Below, in pieces: positions 12,101-24,300 of a DNA stretch of 64,000 nt. The stretch spans positions 434,001 to 498,000 of the forward strand of contig CAJZBQ010000002.1 of assembly GCA_914767885.1 (NCBI GenBank). The letters run 5' to 3'. A program made the translations under genes and the position numbers. The notes under the pieces were generated by a model. That model was not told the origin of the DNA, searched no databases, and worked only from the letters and a program-made list of their open reading frames with translations. How positions within the stretch are numbered: position 1 is the first letter of the stretch; each line of letters opens with the position of its first letter. The stretch is from Blepharisma stoltei. Its lineage: Eukaryota > Ciliophora > Heterotrichea > Heterotrichida > Blepharismidae.

Positions 12101-14715
12101 TGTTTCAGTACTATTAGTGTTATTTTCATAGATTTTGTCTTCAATAATGTTTGTTTGCTTTTTCTTTAATTTTTCCTCTTCTGCTTCTCTTGGAGCTTGT
12201 GCCTGCTCATAAATGCTATTTGTCTCTTCGCCATTACCTAATTTTGTTTTAGAAAGAGAATTGCTATTTTTTTCTATATTCTTTTCAGACTCGCTCTTAA
12301 TTGCTAGATCTTCTTTTTTAAGAGTGTTCTTTTTTTTGATATCTGAGTCTCCTTTATTTTCATCCTCTGTAACTGAATTTACGACTCTTACTTCTTTGCT
12401 GTTAAATTCTGTCTTTTTTCCTTCAATATCATTAAGGATCCCATTTGCATTTTCCACTTTATTCTCGCTAGCTTCATTCAGAATTTTACTTGGTAATTCT
12501 GTGGTGATATTTTGGATTTTTGTTGTTTCTTTAACTATTTCTTGCTTGCTTGACTTTACATCTGGAATTATATAATTTGTTTTATCTTGAATTTCTTCTT
12601 CTTTCTTTTCTTCTTTCTTTTCTTCTTTCCCTTCTTTTTTCTCTTCATCTTTCTCTTCTTCTTCTTTCTCTATCTCTTTCTCTGTTTCTTTCTCTGCTTC
12701 TTTTTCTTTTTCTTTCTCTTTTTCTTTTTCTTTCTCTTCTTTCTCTTCATTTTCTTTCTCTTTTTTTTCTTCATTTTCTTTCTTTTCTCCTTCTCCTTCT
12801 TCTTCTTCTTTTTTCTTTTCTTTTACTTCTTCCTTTTTGTCTACTTTTTCTTTTTCTTCTATTTCCGTTTTTCCTGCTTCTGCTGCTTTTTCATTGAGCT
12901 TAAGATCATTGTCTTTAATTATATCTCCAGATTTTATATTAAACTCAGCTTTAGCTTCCAATAAAGCTACTTCATTTTCAATTCTTGGTTCTTCGTGAGC
13001 TCCATTAATTTTTTCAATTTTGTCTACCTGGTGCTGGACTGCTTCAGGATTTGCTTGAGCTTCTTCTTGGGAATTTTCATTTGTTATATTTTCAACTTCT
13101 TTTGCATCAATTTCCTTCATTTCATCTATTTTATGTTGCTCTTCTATATTCTTATGGATAATTAGCTCATTCTGATCTTTAATTTCGACATTTACAGCTT
13201 CTCCATTTGCTTTATCAAGATTTCCATTTTTCCCAGCATCTTTATTTTCGAAAATTTTATCCTCATCCCCGTTTTTAAGTATATTTTCATTATTTTCTAT
13301 ACTTTTTGGAGACTCCTTTCTAGAAATGATCGAATTTTCTTCAGTGTTTTTGATTCCTTCTACGGCATTTTCATTTTGGCCATGCAAATTGTCATGAGTT
13401 AATGATTCTGCTTTCTCAATATCACTAATTCCTTCTAAGTTATTACATTACATTAGATAGACAGGCGCGAGCCTTTAATTTCAACAAAATCACCGAGGAT
13501 CTCCTAGGAGATTCAACTGCTTTGCGACCATAAGGTCTCCTCCTTGCTTTGTGGGCTCCAGTGTTGAGTAGGTAGTCTGCGGGTTTGTGCAGCTTCCTGA
13601 GGCTGTAGAATACGAAGTTGCCGTCCCAAAAATTCCAAAAAATGGAATTTCTGTGACCTCTCGGCAAAAAGGAAAAATTCAGATCCTGGGGCTAAACTTC
13701 CAGTTTCACGCTAGGCAGCTGCCCGATTGGTCTGGGTGTTCCATGTAGACCTTGCTGGGATTGCCCTTTCCAAATCTAAACCCTCCTTTCCTTCGAGGAA
13801 AAACCAAGCTCGAAAATAGACCTGGGCTAGGCTTTGCGCTCCTGCAGAGTTGCTTACCTAGCATTGCCGTCCATTTCAAGGTTGGAAAAACCTTGCGGGA
13901 TATAATTAAAATATGTGTCGAGGCTGCATGGCCTCCCGGCCATGCCCAGACGAAGACGCCATATTTTAATTATAAATTCTTTCTAAGTCACTTCCAAAAA
14001 TTTCTTTATGATCAAAATGCTCTTTATCACGTGAGGTATTATTTTTATCAATACTCAAATCTTTGCTGAGCTCAGGACTTACAACTTCCTCTTGATTGCC
14101 ATTTTTTGGAGTGTTCTGACTTAGCTCAGCTTTTTTATCGACAATTTTAGAAGAATTTTCATCAATTTCATTTGCTTTATCCAAATTTTGAAACTCTTCG
14201 CTTTGCACTTTACTGTTTTCAATAGCTTCCTTATTCTTATCCTCAATCTCAGGATTTTCAGATGTAGCATTTTTGGTTTCTTTATCAATTTGCTTAATAT
14301 TTTCATTTATATTAGCATTTACATCTTCCTTATCTATTTGATTAATAGCTTCGATTTCGTTGGTAGGTTTAATATCCAGCTGCTCATCTTTTTCGAGGTT
14401 TTTTCCAGCACTTTTATCTGATTTTTTTTCTGTTTCTTCAATAAGCACTTGAGATTTCGGCTGAGTATCTTTTTGTGATAAATCCTGAGGTTTTGTGTAT
14501 GTTAATTTATGCTTTTTTAATTCATTTACAAAATCGTCTGAAATAAGATTAGAATCATATATATTTCCTTGTTTTATGTTTTTTCTATTTCTTTGTCGAA
14601 AAACGAACGCTGAATACTCGGGCATAGCTACACACAAAGATTTTCGGGTTAAAGTTCCTCTGATTCATTTTTGAATCCCTATTACAATTGCATCTTTTGG
14701 TTTTGCTGTTGTCAT
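9101..14715 (-). CDS. Giant low-complexity Lys/Glu-rich protein with N-terminal IQ motif, carrying two insertions
   Basis: Removal of the retroposon (548 bp with one repeat) and the MITE (339 bp) leaves 1576 codons. The start ATG at 14713-14715 gives an IQ-like segment, VIGIQKWIRGTLTRK, whose Trp is TGA. Most of the protein is disordered and Lys/Glu/Asn/Ser-rich; residues encoded about 12590-12860 are an almost pure Lys-Glu tract. The C-terminal ~60 residues (FFGVKVDIIDNN, then RITKPKLQDIKLPS) are more conserved in character. The junctions rebuild SDLEGISDIEKAES and DSKNNSKSIREKAN. Function is unknown; a cytoskeletal scaffold is a guess from the IQ motif. Ends TAA 9101-9103. Confidence 0.75.
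10680..11018 (+). mobile_element. MITE-like IES, GTGAGTGAAC family
   Basis: 339 bp between TTA copies 10677-10679 and 11016-11018. A hairpin of the CTCC(A)TGAGTGAAC motif lies at the left, and two direct copies lie at the right with the shared spacer resembling AATCGCTATTTTTTGCCC. The internal AT-rich part aligns by eye with the 5135, 27891 and 32459 copies. Removal restores the frame of the Lys/Glu-rich gene. Confidence 0.9.
13441..13974 (-). mobile_element. SINE-1 retroposon copy in the Lys/Glu-rich gene
   Basis: 534 bp between 14-bp direct repeats (13427-13440 and 13975-13988, one mismatch). The tail at the left is a TTACA tandem; the head at the right, read on the minus strand, begins TAATTAAAATATGGCGTC. 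The head hairpin GCATGGCC/GGCCATGC lies at 13926-13945. It is the same family as 34808, 38572 and 54068. Removal with one repeat restores the host frame. Confidence 0.88.
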
Positions 14716-14799
14716 TATTTATTATTTACTATAAGTATAACTGATTTCATTAGATTTATTTAGTTATTAATCTTTTGTAATAATTTATTCTGAGTAAAA

Positions 14800-15934
14800 A
14801 TGATCTCCAACACTGCAGCTAGTACCGTCTACCGGTCTTCTTCTATTTATAACACTGACTCATCTTCTTTGCTGGAAACGCAGAGTTCTCGCGATTCAAT
14901 ACTTGAAAAATCAAAGCAATCTTCTGAAAAAAGCTCATTTTCTAGTGCAAATTCTGAGGATCTTGCAAAAGCCAAAGAAAGCAAAATCTGTTACATCTGC
15001 AATAAGGGGTTTATGCTGAAGCGAAAATTCATTTGCAAAAAATGTTTAAACGCTGTCTGTGCAGACCACTCCAAAGAAAAAGCTAATGGCGAGAAAACTT
15101 ATAGAGTATGCGACCAATGTGACAATGAAGCTACCAAAAAAGAAATAAAACTCGAAATTGAAGACGAAATTTCAAAAATGAGTGAAGAGTTACAAATGGC
15201 CAAAGCCGCAAATGAAAGGCTGAATCGTGAATATTTTGATAAAACTGCAGCAGTGAACATGCTAGAGATGGAAATCGAAGGTGCCGAGATCGAGCACAAA
15301 GAAAAAATCGAGTTGACACAGAAACTCCTCAAAGAGCAGCAATGAAAGAAAAATACACTCTCAGCTGAGCTTGAAAAATTACGCAAAGCAGTCGAGTCTT
15401 CTAAAGAAGCCGAAAAAAACCTCTCAGAAAAATGCGTGAAATCTGAAGCTGACTTAGAAGAGCTCCCCGTTGAAGCCGGAACGCTATATTTGTACCCTGC
15501 CTGGCGCAACAAAGTGGATCGATCCAGAGATCCATGGGCCTGACACGTGGATAAATATGGTGGCAGTTCTTGAAACGGCTACCCCATAGTGGACGTTAAA
15601 CGTTATAAATTAAATAAGATAAGACTTAGAAGAGCTCAGAGCTCAAGCCATCACAATTCATACAACCACTGAAGAAATGAAGAACGAAATTGAAAAAATT
15701 AATTTGAGAATTCGAAATAGCATGAATTTAGAAGAAGTAAGTAAGCTGTTATGTGTGAGATGTAAAGATAAAGTAAATGTTGCGTATCAGAATAGAGTAG
15801 ATGATCCAAGCCTTGATGATCCAACACAAAGTACATTGAGTTTGCCTGAAAGAAGATCAATTATTGATGATGTAAGAGATATGAGAAATTCGCTGGAAAA
15901 TGGCCGAACCCCTAAGAAGTGCTTATTAATGTAA
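14800..15934 (+). CDS. FYVE-like zinc-finger coiled-coil protein
   Basis: 320 residues after removing a 157-bp retroposon. Residues 63-105 hold CYICNKGF...FICKKC...VCADHS...YRVCDQC, a treble-clef pattern close to FYVE/FYVE_2 domains. The RR/KHHCR basic motif of classical PI3P-binding FYVE is absent, so lipid binding is uncertain. A long coiled coil follows (about residues 110-250). The C-terminus has CVRCKDK and ends KKCLLM, a C-terminal CaaX-like box (CLLM) that could be prenylated. One Trp is TGA (15343-15345). The N-terminus is Ser/Thr-rich. Confidence 0.75.
15466..15622 (+). mobile_element. Short retroposon in the FYVE-like gene
   Basis: 157 bp between perfect 15-bp repeats (15451-15465 and 15623-15637). 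The right end is an ATAAG tandem tail (AAATAAGATAA). An internal GGATCGATCC resembles a Pol III B box, but the spacing to any A box is poor. The short length suggests a 5'-truncated copy. Removal restores ADLEELRAQAIT in frame. Confidence 0.8.
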
Positions 15935-15991
15935 CTAGATTTATTAATAAAAAACAGGTTTACAAGAATAATTTTTTATCTAGCTAGTTAT

Positions 15992-16672
15992 TTAAGGCCA
16001 TGCTTGGTAACAGGAAATAAGAGCAGAAACCAACCCTCCGAGTCCGATCCATTTTTCTGAGAAATTTTTCCCGAAAATCTTGAGTGCAATTTGTGCCCCG
16101 CCAGCTGCAGGAATCATATCGCCTAGTGTTTTCACAAGGTTAATATAGATCTGAGTCCTTGCACCTTTCAAGGCATCAAGTGTCTGTTTAGTGGATTGTG
16201 CATTTGAATCAGTTGATGGACGCTTTAATTTTGCATCCTTCGACAAATTTATTACCAAATTTCTCAATAAATTGATCAGAGTAAAAATCAAAGCAATAAA
16301 TCAACAAGTCATAGCAGATTTCGTCAGCTTTTGGGTGTCTCTCTTTATAAATTTGATTGCAGATAGAATTGCTAAATTATCAAAAAGCCAATAGAAAAAG
16401 AAAGCTAAACGTGACAAAAATTGAAGGGCTCGCTGAGGGTTATCAATTCCAACATTTTGAAGAAGCTTTACCATTGCGTCGTATTCGTGAACACTTTTCC
16501 AGAGACGAAACATTTTTCTGGCATCTCTGCTTGCAGTGAAAAGGCCGTTAAGCCGTTCCTTTGTGACTGGATTGGAAAGAAGGGCTTTTAGCATTCTACT
16601 GCCATATTGTAATACTTTGCAGAACTTGTCTCGGCCTTCTGTTTTATTGCTGAATACAATAAGCTTGTCCAT
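15992..16672 (-). CDS. PEX11: Peroxisomal membrane division protein PEX11
   Basis: 226 residues. The N-terminus FSNKTEGRDKFCKVLQYGSRML is the PEX11 signature amphipathic helix. Downstream come SRDARKMFRLWKS, a hydrophobic hairpin (FFFYWLFDNLAILS, WFIALIFTLINLL) and a C-terminal glycine-rich membrane segment. PEX11 elongates and divides peroxisomes by inserting amphipathic helices into the membrane. An in-frame TGA near 16292-16300 encodes Trp. The gene is uninterrupted and ends TAA 15992-15994. Confidence 0.93.
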
Positions 16673-16792
16673 TTTTTATTAATGACGTAGATAAATGCTA
16701 GAGATTTAAATATGACGAAATACATGTGACTAAAATGAATTGAAGCTTTTTTGGGAATAGAGGTAAATATTGATTAAAAAGAAGGAACAAAA

Positions 16793-18048
16793 TTATTTGT
16801 TTTTAATTATAAAAGACATCATTGTCATTTGGGCAGATTTATGATTTTCATCCTTTTCATCTTCAGCTATTTCTTTATTGTGTTTATGGCTATTTATTTG
16901 TTTAGAAATAGTCTCATGCTTTACTTGTATTGATGATTGCTTGAGTTTAATATTTTCACCTGCTGGGAAAAGGGTAGTTTGCATTTTTAGCTTTTTTGTA
17001 GGATGCTGGTCTTCTATATGGTCCAGTTTTCTCTTGATTAAGTTATCCATTGGTCCTCTCACTTCTGTGTTTTCTTCAATAGTGTACAATTTATTTGAAA
17101 AAATATCACTTATTTCATTTTTTTGTTTATTTTCTTTCAATGTCTTTTTTATTTTCACAGGATGAGGAGTTGACACAATTTTCTTTTTTACTTCAGGCTC
17201 ACCTTTTACTGGCTTAATAATTAATATGGTGATGATGACAAAATATGTCCTTGTCGACGACGCACTACTTTGGGAGCCTAAATGGCTTTATGTCCTAAAT
17301 CAAGGTTCAGGCCCTTTGATTCTAATCTAAGCTTGCTTTATGGCGACCGTATGGGGTGGGTGACCTTAGTGACTATTCTAGTCCAGATATTAGTTATTTG
17401 AATGGTTTTTGGGCCACGTGCTCGTTTCCCTGCCCCTTCCGAGAGCTGGAGCTCTTTTTTCTTGGATGTCATCCTTCCTCAAGGTGGCCAAGAGGAGGTA
17501 TCGGGCTAACCCTTTATAAAGCATGAGGAGACATCAAATCTGGAAGACCTTAAGCCATTTAATCTTAATCTTACTGGTGTAAAAGCGACTGATCTTTGAG
17601 TATTATTAGTTTTGCTATTTAAAATTCCTTTCAATCCTTGTGAAGCTGCTTCGTCAATTTCGAGATCCATGTCTTCATTATTTTCACTGAATTTCATAAA
17701 TTTTCTTTCAGCTTGAGGTAGATTATTTAAAGATGCTGGAAAATACGTTAATCCTTGATTTCTTAATAATTTCAGTTTGAATTCATGATCAGTTAAGAAA
17801 AAATTGTTGCTCTTGTTAAGAGTAATTCCAAACAAAGCTTGATTTTGGCTCTGATTTGTACTGTAGATAAGTTTTATCTTATCAGGATGATAGTCTATAT
17901 ATACTCCACAAACTTCATAATTATTTATCAATAATGATAATTCTTGTGCTGATTCTTCGAGTGATAAATTATATTTTTTAGCAAAATAGCTCACAGAGAG
18001 AGAACCTTGAGAAAGAAGTAGGCCCGTCGCAATTTCCCGCCAATCCAT
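16793..18048 (-). CDS. DNA polymerase delta subunit 3 (POLD3/Pol32)-like protein, interrupted by a retroposon
   Basis: 296 residues after removing the 17213-17570 element. The N-terminal ~110 residues (LSVSYFAKKYNLSLEESAQELSLLI...GVYIDYHPDKI) resemble the POLD3 winged-helix domain. A Lys-rich disordered tail follows, with QTTLFP, ending in QMTMMSFIIKNK, a C-terminal PCNA-interacting (PIP) box as in Pol32/POLD3. The predicted role is the processivity subunit of DNA polymerase delta. The junction restores SVAFTPVKGEPEVKKK. The fold assignment is by eye; another PCNA-binding winged-helix protein is possible. Confidence 0.6.
17213..17570 (+). mobile_element. SINE-3 retroposon copy
   Basis: 358 bp between 7-bp repeats TTACTGG (17206-17212 and 17571-17577). 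The head at the left contains ATGGTGATGATGAC; the tail at the right is an (ATCTTA)n tandem. The sequence aligns by eye along its length with the reverse complement of 56556-57062, so both are one family. Its ORF-like start reads MVMMTKYVLVDDALLW...KWLYVLNQG before a stop. Confidence 0.78.
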
Positions 18049-18216
18049 TTATTTAAATATAAGAATTAAATTAGTTTAACAGTAGATAAGAATGCATATT
18101 TTTAAAATTAAAATATGCATCCTTATTTGAAAATTTTTTGAGTGCCTTTTTAAATCTTCGTTTACTCTTATAACCAAAACAACTCACAATATTTATATAA
18201 ATCTATTCATATTATA

Positions 18217-19956
18217 CTATGGAACCAATATTAATTCATCTCGCATATTACTGAAGAGTTGAGTTTGCATTACAGCATTAATAAATGCGTGATCTTCCTT
18301 TGGAAACTGGCTTAATATTTTATTCTGCAACCCATCAACTCCAATATATCGATTTATTTCAATTTCTGCTGTAATATATGAAAAATATTCTTTAATTGCT
18401 GAGGCAATTTCCAAAATAATCATTTTTTCTTGAGGGTTGGGATTGAAACATGCTGCTTTCTTAGGCAACAAGCCAAATATATTTTGGATTCTTTGTTTTA
18501 GCTGGGAGGCAGCTGGCTCTATAACAGTTTGTACAGTTGTTGTATCACCTTGAATTCTTGCACTTATCATAGGCTCATCAAGCATCACTCATATGATATT
18601 TTCTTTATTTGTTGGCCTTTGACAAATCCCAGCTAACAGCGGCACGGGTGCATCCAATAAATCTATCACTGAATTTGGAACTATTGGAATTAATAAATTT
18701 GGCCACCTAAACGGTCTTAAAAGTGCTGTGAACCCAAGCACACAAGAAGTTAGCAGCCCTTTATTGCTTGACACAAGCACAACCGATTTTTCTTGCAAAA
18801 CTGCACAGAAAAGCCAAAAAAAATCATTAAACTCAAGCGTTGAAAAAAGCGGCCCACAAAGTCAAGGGATATCAATCATACTCATATCTTCAGGGAACTC
18901 ATATATGATTTTATCTAAATTTTCAATAGAAATTTCTATCAATTCAGCATCTTGCACAAGCTCAATTTCAGCGTAAGCTGACAGAGCTCTTCTTTCATCT
19001 TTACACAATAATTCTTCTTTTCCTAAATCTTCTTCATTTATTAGCGATTTCATTCTATTGATTCTTTTTAATGAAAGCATGCTAAATATCATCTCATAAT
19101 GGAGCTCAAAAATAGGGATAAAGCTCACAAAGCAGTAGACTTTGGGGACGACCCACTCCACTTGCTTGTCAGGCTGCATAGATAAGTCTTCTATTTGTAA
19201 GCAAATCATGTACATTACTTCTTGGTTAGAGTTGGGGAGCTCTCCGTGCTCTTTTTCAAGCTGAGTTGACTTTAAAGTAAAGATGTAGCAGTTATTTCCT
19301 CTTTTATTCTGAGTTTGGCCATATAGCAAAGAGTTCAATTCTGATGCTGAACTTGAGAGTTTCATAGGGCGGACGTCAACTCCAGAAGGAAAACAGCAGT
19401 CTGCAAGTATTTTCCTAATATCTGAAGATAATTGAAAACTACTTTCAGGATACTCATATACGATTTCTGGAGGGAAATTCAATCCACTCCCAAGCTTATC
19501 CGCAGAAACACTTATAATCAAAAATGAAACATATAAGTTTGGGTCATTGCACTCAAAAGAAATGCTCTGGTCAGGCAATGCTTGTTTTACACAGCTATCA
19601 GTATTTATTTCAACTGATTCTAAAGGATATCAATCATCATTTGAATAATAATTTCTTTTTTGAGGTGAAAAAAGATTGAGATGGGACAAAGTGCATTGAG
19701 TTTTTTTGAGATTTGGCTCAAGTGTGTTTATTTCTTCGCTCTTTTTTGTTATAGGACTGCCTTTGAGTTCTGAAATTGTATTTTTCAGCTGCTCATTTTC
19801 AAGCCGAAGCATATTCATTTGATTGATATCATGCAAGCTTCCTTCAATTGCTTGCTCGTAAAGAAGCTTTAATTGAATATGCTCGGATTTTAATTGGATA
19901 AATTCTTTTTCCAGACCTTGATATTTAAGCTTTCAATAGCTATGCTGAGTTTCCAT
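18217..19956 (-). CDS. DENN-domain protein
   Basis: 579 residues. An N-terminal coiled coil (residues 1-75) precedes a uDENN (LGSGLNFPPEIVYEYPESSFQLSSDIRKILADCCFPSGVDVRP) and a cDENN core: VPKVYCFVSFIPIFEL, then VLQEKSVVLVSSNKGLLTSCVLGFTALLRPFRWPNLLIPIVP, and then DAPVPLLAGI. DENN proteins are Rab guanine-nucleotide exchange factors on membranes. A C-terminal dDENN-like helical part ends at TAG 18217-18219. TGA Trp codons sit at about 18589, 18862 and 19627. The start ATG at 19954-19956 precedes HSYWKLKYQGLEKEF. Confidence 0.88.
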
Positions 19957-20126
19957 TTTTTAATTTTCCGGCATTTCATTCGGAATATCCTGCAATAATC
20001 AGATAGGAAATATATGAAATTATTTGGAGAATTTCTATAGTCAAATAAGAAAAACATTTTTAAATTATATTTAATGATTTTATATTAAAATTCATTTCAG
20101 TTTCACCAAAATGGCGTCATAATTAT

Positions 20127-21185
20127 ATGCTTAATACTCCTCGGCATAACAAAGCTTTATCCGAAGGAGAAGGATATGAGAGCGTAAAAATCAAGCAAAG
20201 CCAAGCAAATAATATGGAAACAGTGCTTAATAAGAAATTTTCCTGGATTAGGAAAAGCTATTTGAAAGGATTAAGCAGAGAAATCCATAAAAGGATGGAT
20301 TTTCAATCTGACGAAAAAATGCCTCACCCTGTCCTTATGAAGAAAGAAATAAAGGGAATTGTGCCTGATCTTCCAGAAAAAAGTAAAATCATATTGGCGT
20401 CACCAATTTCAATAGAATCAAAGCCTTTATTGATGGTCGGTTTTGATAACAAAACGCTGAAACGGCCTAATCTTCTGTCTTTGAAGGCAAATGCTAAAAG
20501 CAAAACTCATCACTCCCATAGAAACTCATCTTCAATTGATTATACTAGCAATGAAAAAACCATTAAAAGCAAAGACTGCTCATATTTCACAAAAAGAAAT
20601 TTAATCATTCCAAAAATTAATATTACAGAATCACTAAATAAAAGTGATATAACAAATTCAAACATTTCTGACTCAGCCAGACATTTCCTTGAATCATATC
20701 TTGCTTTTAAATCATCTGGCAAAAAATATAATAATTGTAAAAGAAAATTGGTTACATATGAGACTGAAAATAGTCTTATAATTGACTGTAGGAAAGAAAT
20801 AGAAAAACCAGAGTGATCAGAGAGGAATAAACTAATTACTAGAGATATCGAAATTCAAACCCAAGAATTAAATGATGATAAGGAGCCAGGAGAATTTCTT
20901 ACGTCTAGGAATATGGAAATCCCCGTTTTCATTAATCGTAGTCATGCTAGATTGAAAAAAATTAAAAAAATAAATAGAAAAAGTGCATTTTTGTCATCAG
21001 AAACAAAGCCATTAATGAAAACTCTTAGTATGCAAATTGAAAATTTATTAAGCCCTTCCAATCATAATAAAAGTGAGCTTATAGGAATAGAAAAAAAATT
21101 AAAAGCATGCGTAATACAAATTGAAAGTATACCAAAAGTCAAAAGCCCAAGAGCAAGATCTGAAAAAAGGAGAATTTTATTATAA
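20127..21185 (+). CDS. Unknown basic protein
   Basis: 352 residues, not recognised. Lys/Ser-rich and probably disordered, with one TGA Trp (20814-20816, PEWSERN). The upstream ATGGCGTCATAA at 20111 is a dead start (stop after two codons), so 20127 is used. The C-terminus KVKSPRARSEKRRIL is strongly basic. It lies between the DENN gene (divergent, 170 bp away) and the coiled-coil gene downstream. Confidence 0.65.
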
Positions 21186-21318
21186 TATTAAGCTATTTAA
21201 ACTGAATTTCTCATTTTCATTATAACTATTAATAATTTATTGCCAATAAATATCATTTTTTCCGGAGGTATTTTATAATATTTTTTCATGAGTTTAATTT
21301 TTGGCAAAACAAATAAAA

Positions 21319-24300
21319 ATGGCTAGTTATATTTAATAATAAAGCGAAAATTACAGACTCAGAAGAAAAAATAATTGAATTAGAGCGACAGTACTCAAAG
21401 CTCGAATCTGACCTCAGCCAAGAGAAAGACCTTCATGAAAGAAAAATAAAGCATCTAGAGCAGCTCCTCGAAGAATCAAGAAGCAGAGAAAAATCCTACT
21501 TAAGTGAGCTAAAATCCTTAAAAAAGGAGCACACCCAGTCAATTAAAGATATTTATTCTCGCAATGATTTAAAAATAAAAGATTTGCAAAGCAAGCTTGA
21601 TATAGAAGCAGAAAGAGTCTCAGATCTTGAAAGGCAAATTGACGAAAAAGAAAATAATTATGAACGAGAAAAATCAAAATTAGAAGAAGAAACAATGAAA
21701 ATAAAAATAACCATAACTGAGCTGAATCAACAAATTGAAGGAATTATTCTAAAGAATGAAAGAAAAGAAAACGATTACAAGAAAAAAATTGCTGAGCTTA
21801 TGAAAGAAAACGAAACAAATATTAAACAATTTAGAAATAAAATCATAGAAAGTGAGGCAAAATATAAGGAAGCGGATAAAAGCTTAAAAGAAGTTCAGGC
21901 AATTTGAAAAAGAGATGAAGCTTTATTAAAACAAAAGCTGGAATTTGCAGAGCAAGAAGTAAGTGAAGTACAAAAAGAGCTGGAGAGCTATAAAAATAGA
22001 AATATTTCTATAGCTGAAACGATAAATAGCCCTTTAGAAAATATTGAATTAATTGTACATCGATTAAATAACCAGTTTCAAGAAGACTTAAGAAAGAGAG
22101 AAAATGAATTTTCAGCGACTAAAAAAAGTCTGGAAGCTCAATTAGAAATCTTGACAAAGGAAAAAAATGAGGTTGAGTTCCTGCTAAAGCTCAGTAAAAA
22201 TGAATGGGACGCCCAAAAGGAATCTTTGATGCAAGAAATTGAGAACTTTGGAGAGGAAAATAAGAAGCTAATAGAGGATTTGAAAAATAATCAAAATGAA
22301 AATTCCCAGTCAATGCAGGATCTGCAAGCTAAATATGAGAAAAAAGTAAAGCTTCTAGAATATCAGATCGAAGAATCCAAAACTAAGCATAAAGAAGAAT
22401 TGGGTTCTGCGAAAGCAAACGCTGAAATGACTTATAAACAGTTAAAAGATTTTTATGAATCTGAAAAATCAAGATTAGAGAAAAAAGTAATTGATGAAAA
22501 CGAACGCTGCGAAAGGAAGTTCAATGATGTCTGCAAAGAATATGAGGAGAGATTGAAATCTCAAGCTGATGAAGCAGAAGCTGAAATTCTTCAAAGAGAT
22601 GAAGAATTGCAGCAATATGAAATTTACCTGAATGAAGAAACCAATAACCTAAAGCATCAACTTGGACTTAGCGATCAAAAAATTCAGTCCCTAGAAAAGC
22701 AGTTAAAAGAATCCAAAGATCAGCTAGATTCTTTACAAAAATCTCATTTAAAAAACACTGAGCAAATGCATGATTTAAACGCAAAAGAAAGAACAGCTTT
22801 GAATGAAAAAATCGAAAAACTAGCATTGGAAATTTCACAGAAAGACAAAGAACTCTCATCATTAACATTTAAACAAGAGCAGCTTCTGTCAGCGTTAGAA
22901 AATAAAGAAATTGAATGGGAAGAGACAAAGATTCAGCTTCAAAAAGAAAAAGAAAATTTGTCTATTAAACTTGAGAACACCAAGGATATTTTAAATAAAG
23001 CAACTGACTCCCCCCCCCTCGAAGTTCGACCAAGATATAGGGAAAATTCCTATTTTTTTGGAAATTAACCCCCCTCAAAGTTCGACCAAGACCTATATAA
23101 ATTTACTAGGAAAATAAGCAATTTTTCAAAATTTTAAACTATGTGGGGGTGAGCTTGCGATTTTTGTATTCAAGCTCTAAAAAAGCGTTACAAAACCATC
23201 TTGCACTATTTTTTCTAACCCTTACACCCTCTCAACTATACAGAAGAATATGATAAATATTTTTTTTTTAACTACTAAATTATATAAAAAAAATTCTATA
23301 TAATTTTTTTTAGAGAATATTCTTCACTCCCCCCAACTCGAAGTTCGACCAAAAAAATCTTGGTCGAACTTCGAGGGGGGGGAGTGAAGAATATTCTCTA
23401 AAAAGCAATGATTTTAAAAGAGAAATGGCACTTGCTAAGCAAGATATGGAATTTAAATCAAAAAGAATTGAAGAATTGGAAAAAAGTTTGCAGCTGTCTG
23501 AAGAAAAATATAGGGATACTCTCATTAGCTGGAGAGATCAGACTGGGATCGATATTCCTGAAAAAATGAGAGAGTTGACTCAGACAAACGAAAAATTGCA
23601 GAAAAAATTAGAGGAAAAGAGAAAATCTTTTAAAGAATTATTATCTTCTAGCAATAAACAAATAGCATCACTTGAAAAAGAAAGAGCTGTTTTGGCTGAA
23701 AAAGTGGTGAATTTAGATTCTAAAAAACTGGAGCTTGAAAACCGATTTAGGGCTGAAATCGACCAATTGATGATTCAATTGAAAGAAAAAAAGGATGAAG
23801 ATGGCAGTGAAAAATTTGGATTAAAATTAGAAAACGAACGACTTAAAACAATGCTGCAAGAAATCCAAAAAGAAAATGGAGAAAAAGATGCTACAAGAGA
23901 TAGAGAAAGGATACTATGGGAAAATAAATTTAATTTTCTTCTACAACAAAGAGAAAAAGCACGACAAGATTTGATGGAAACCCAGAAAAAGTTTGATATC
24001 ACTTTAGAGCAGCTCCAAAAGAGAGGAGCAAGCGATAAAGAAAAGCTTGAAGGCGCCACAAATTCTTTAATTACATCAATAGAGTCCCGATATACATCTC
24101 AAATCAGAGATTTGCAAGAAGCTCATCAGCAAGTGCTTATTGAAATGAACGATCGTAACAAACAGCTGGAAAAAGATGGAAGATCACTACGTGAACATTT
24201 AGAAATGGAAAAAAGAGGCAGGCTTATTGATATTTCTTCTTTTGAGAAAAAAATCCAGGACTTGCTTGAAAATGAAAATAAGCTCATCAATGAAATAGAA

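Noticed and set aside
12550-12964. Plus-strand Leu/Phe-rich ORFs that look like membrane proteins
   Set aside because: Antisense of the Lys/Glu tract of the giant gene on the minus strand.
15480-15545. Pol III A and B boxes in the short FYVE-gene retroposon
   Set aside because: The B-box-like GGATCGATCC is palindromic and directly adjoins the supposed A box; the spacing is wrong.
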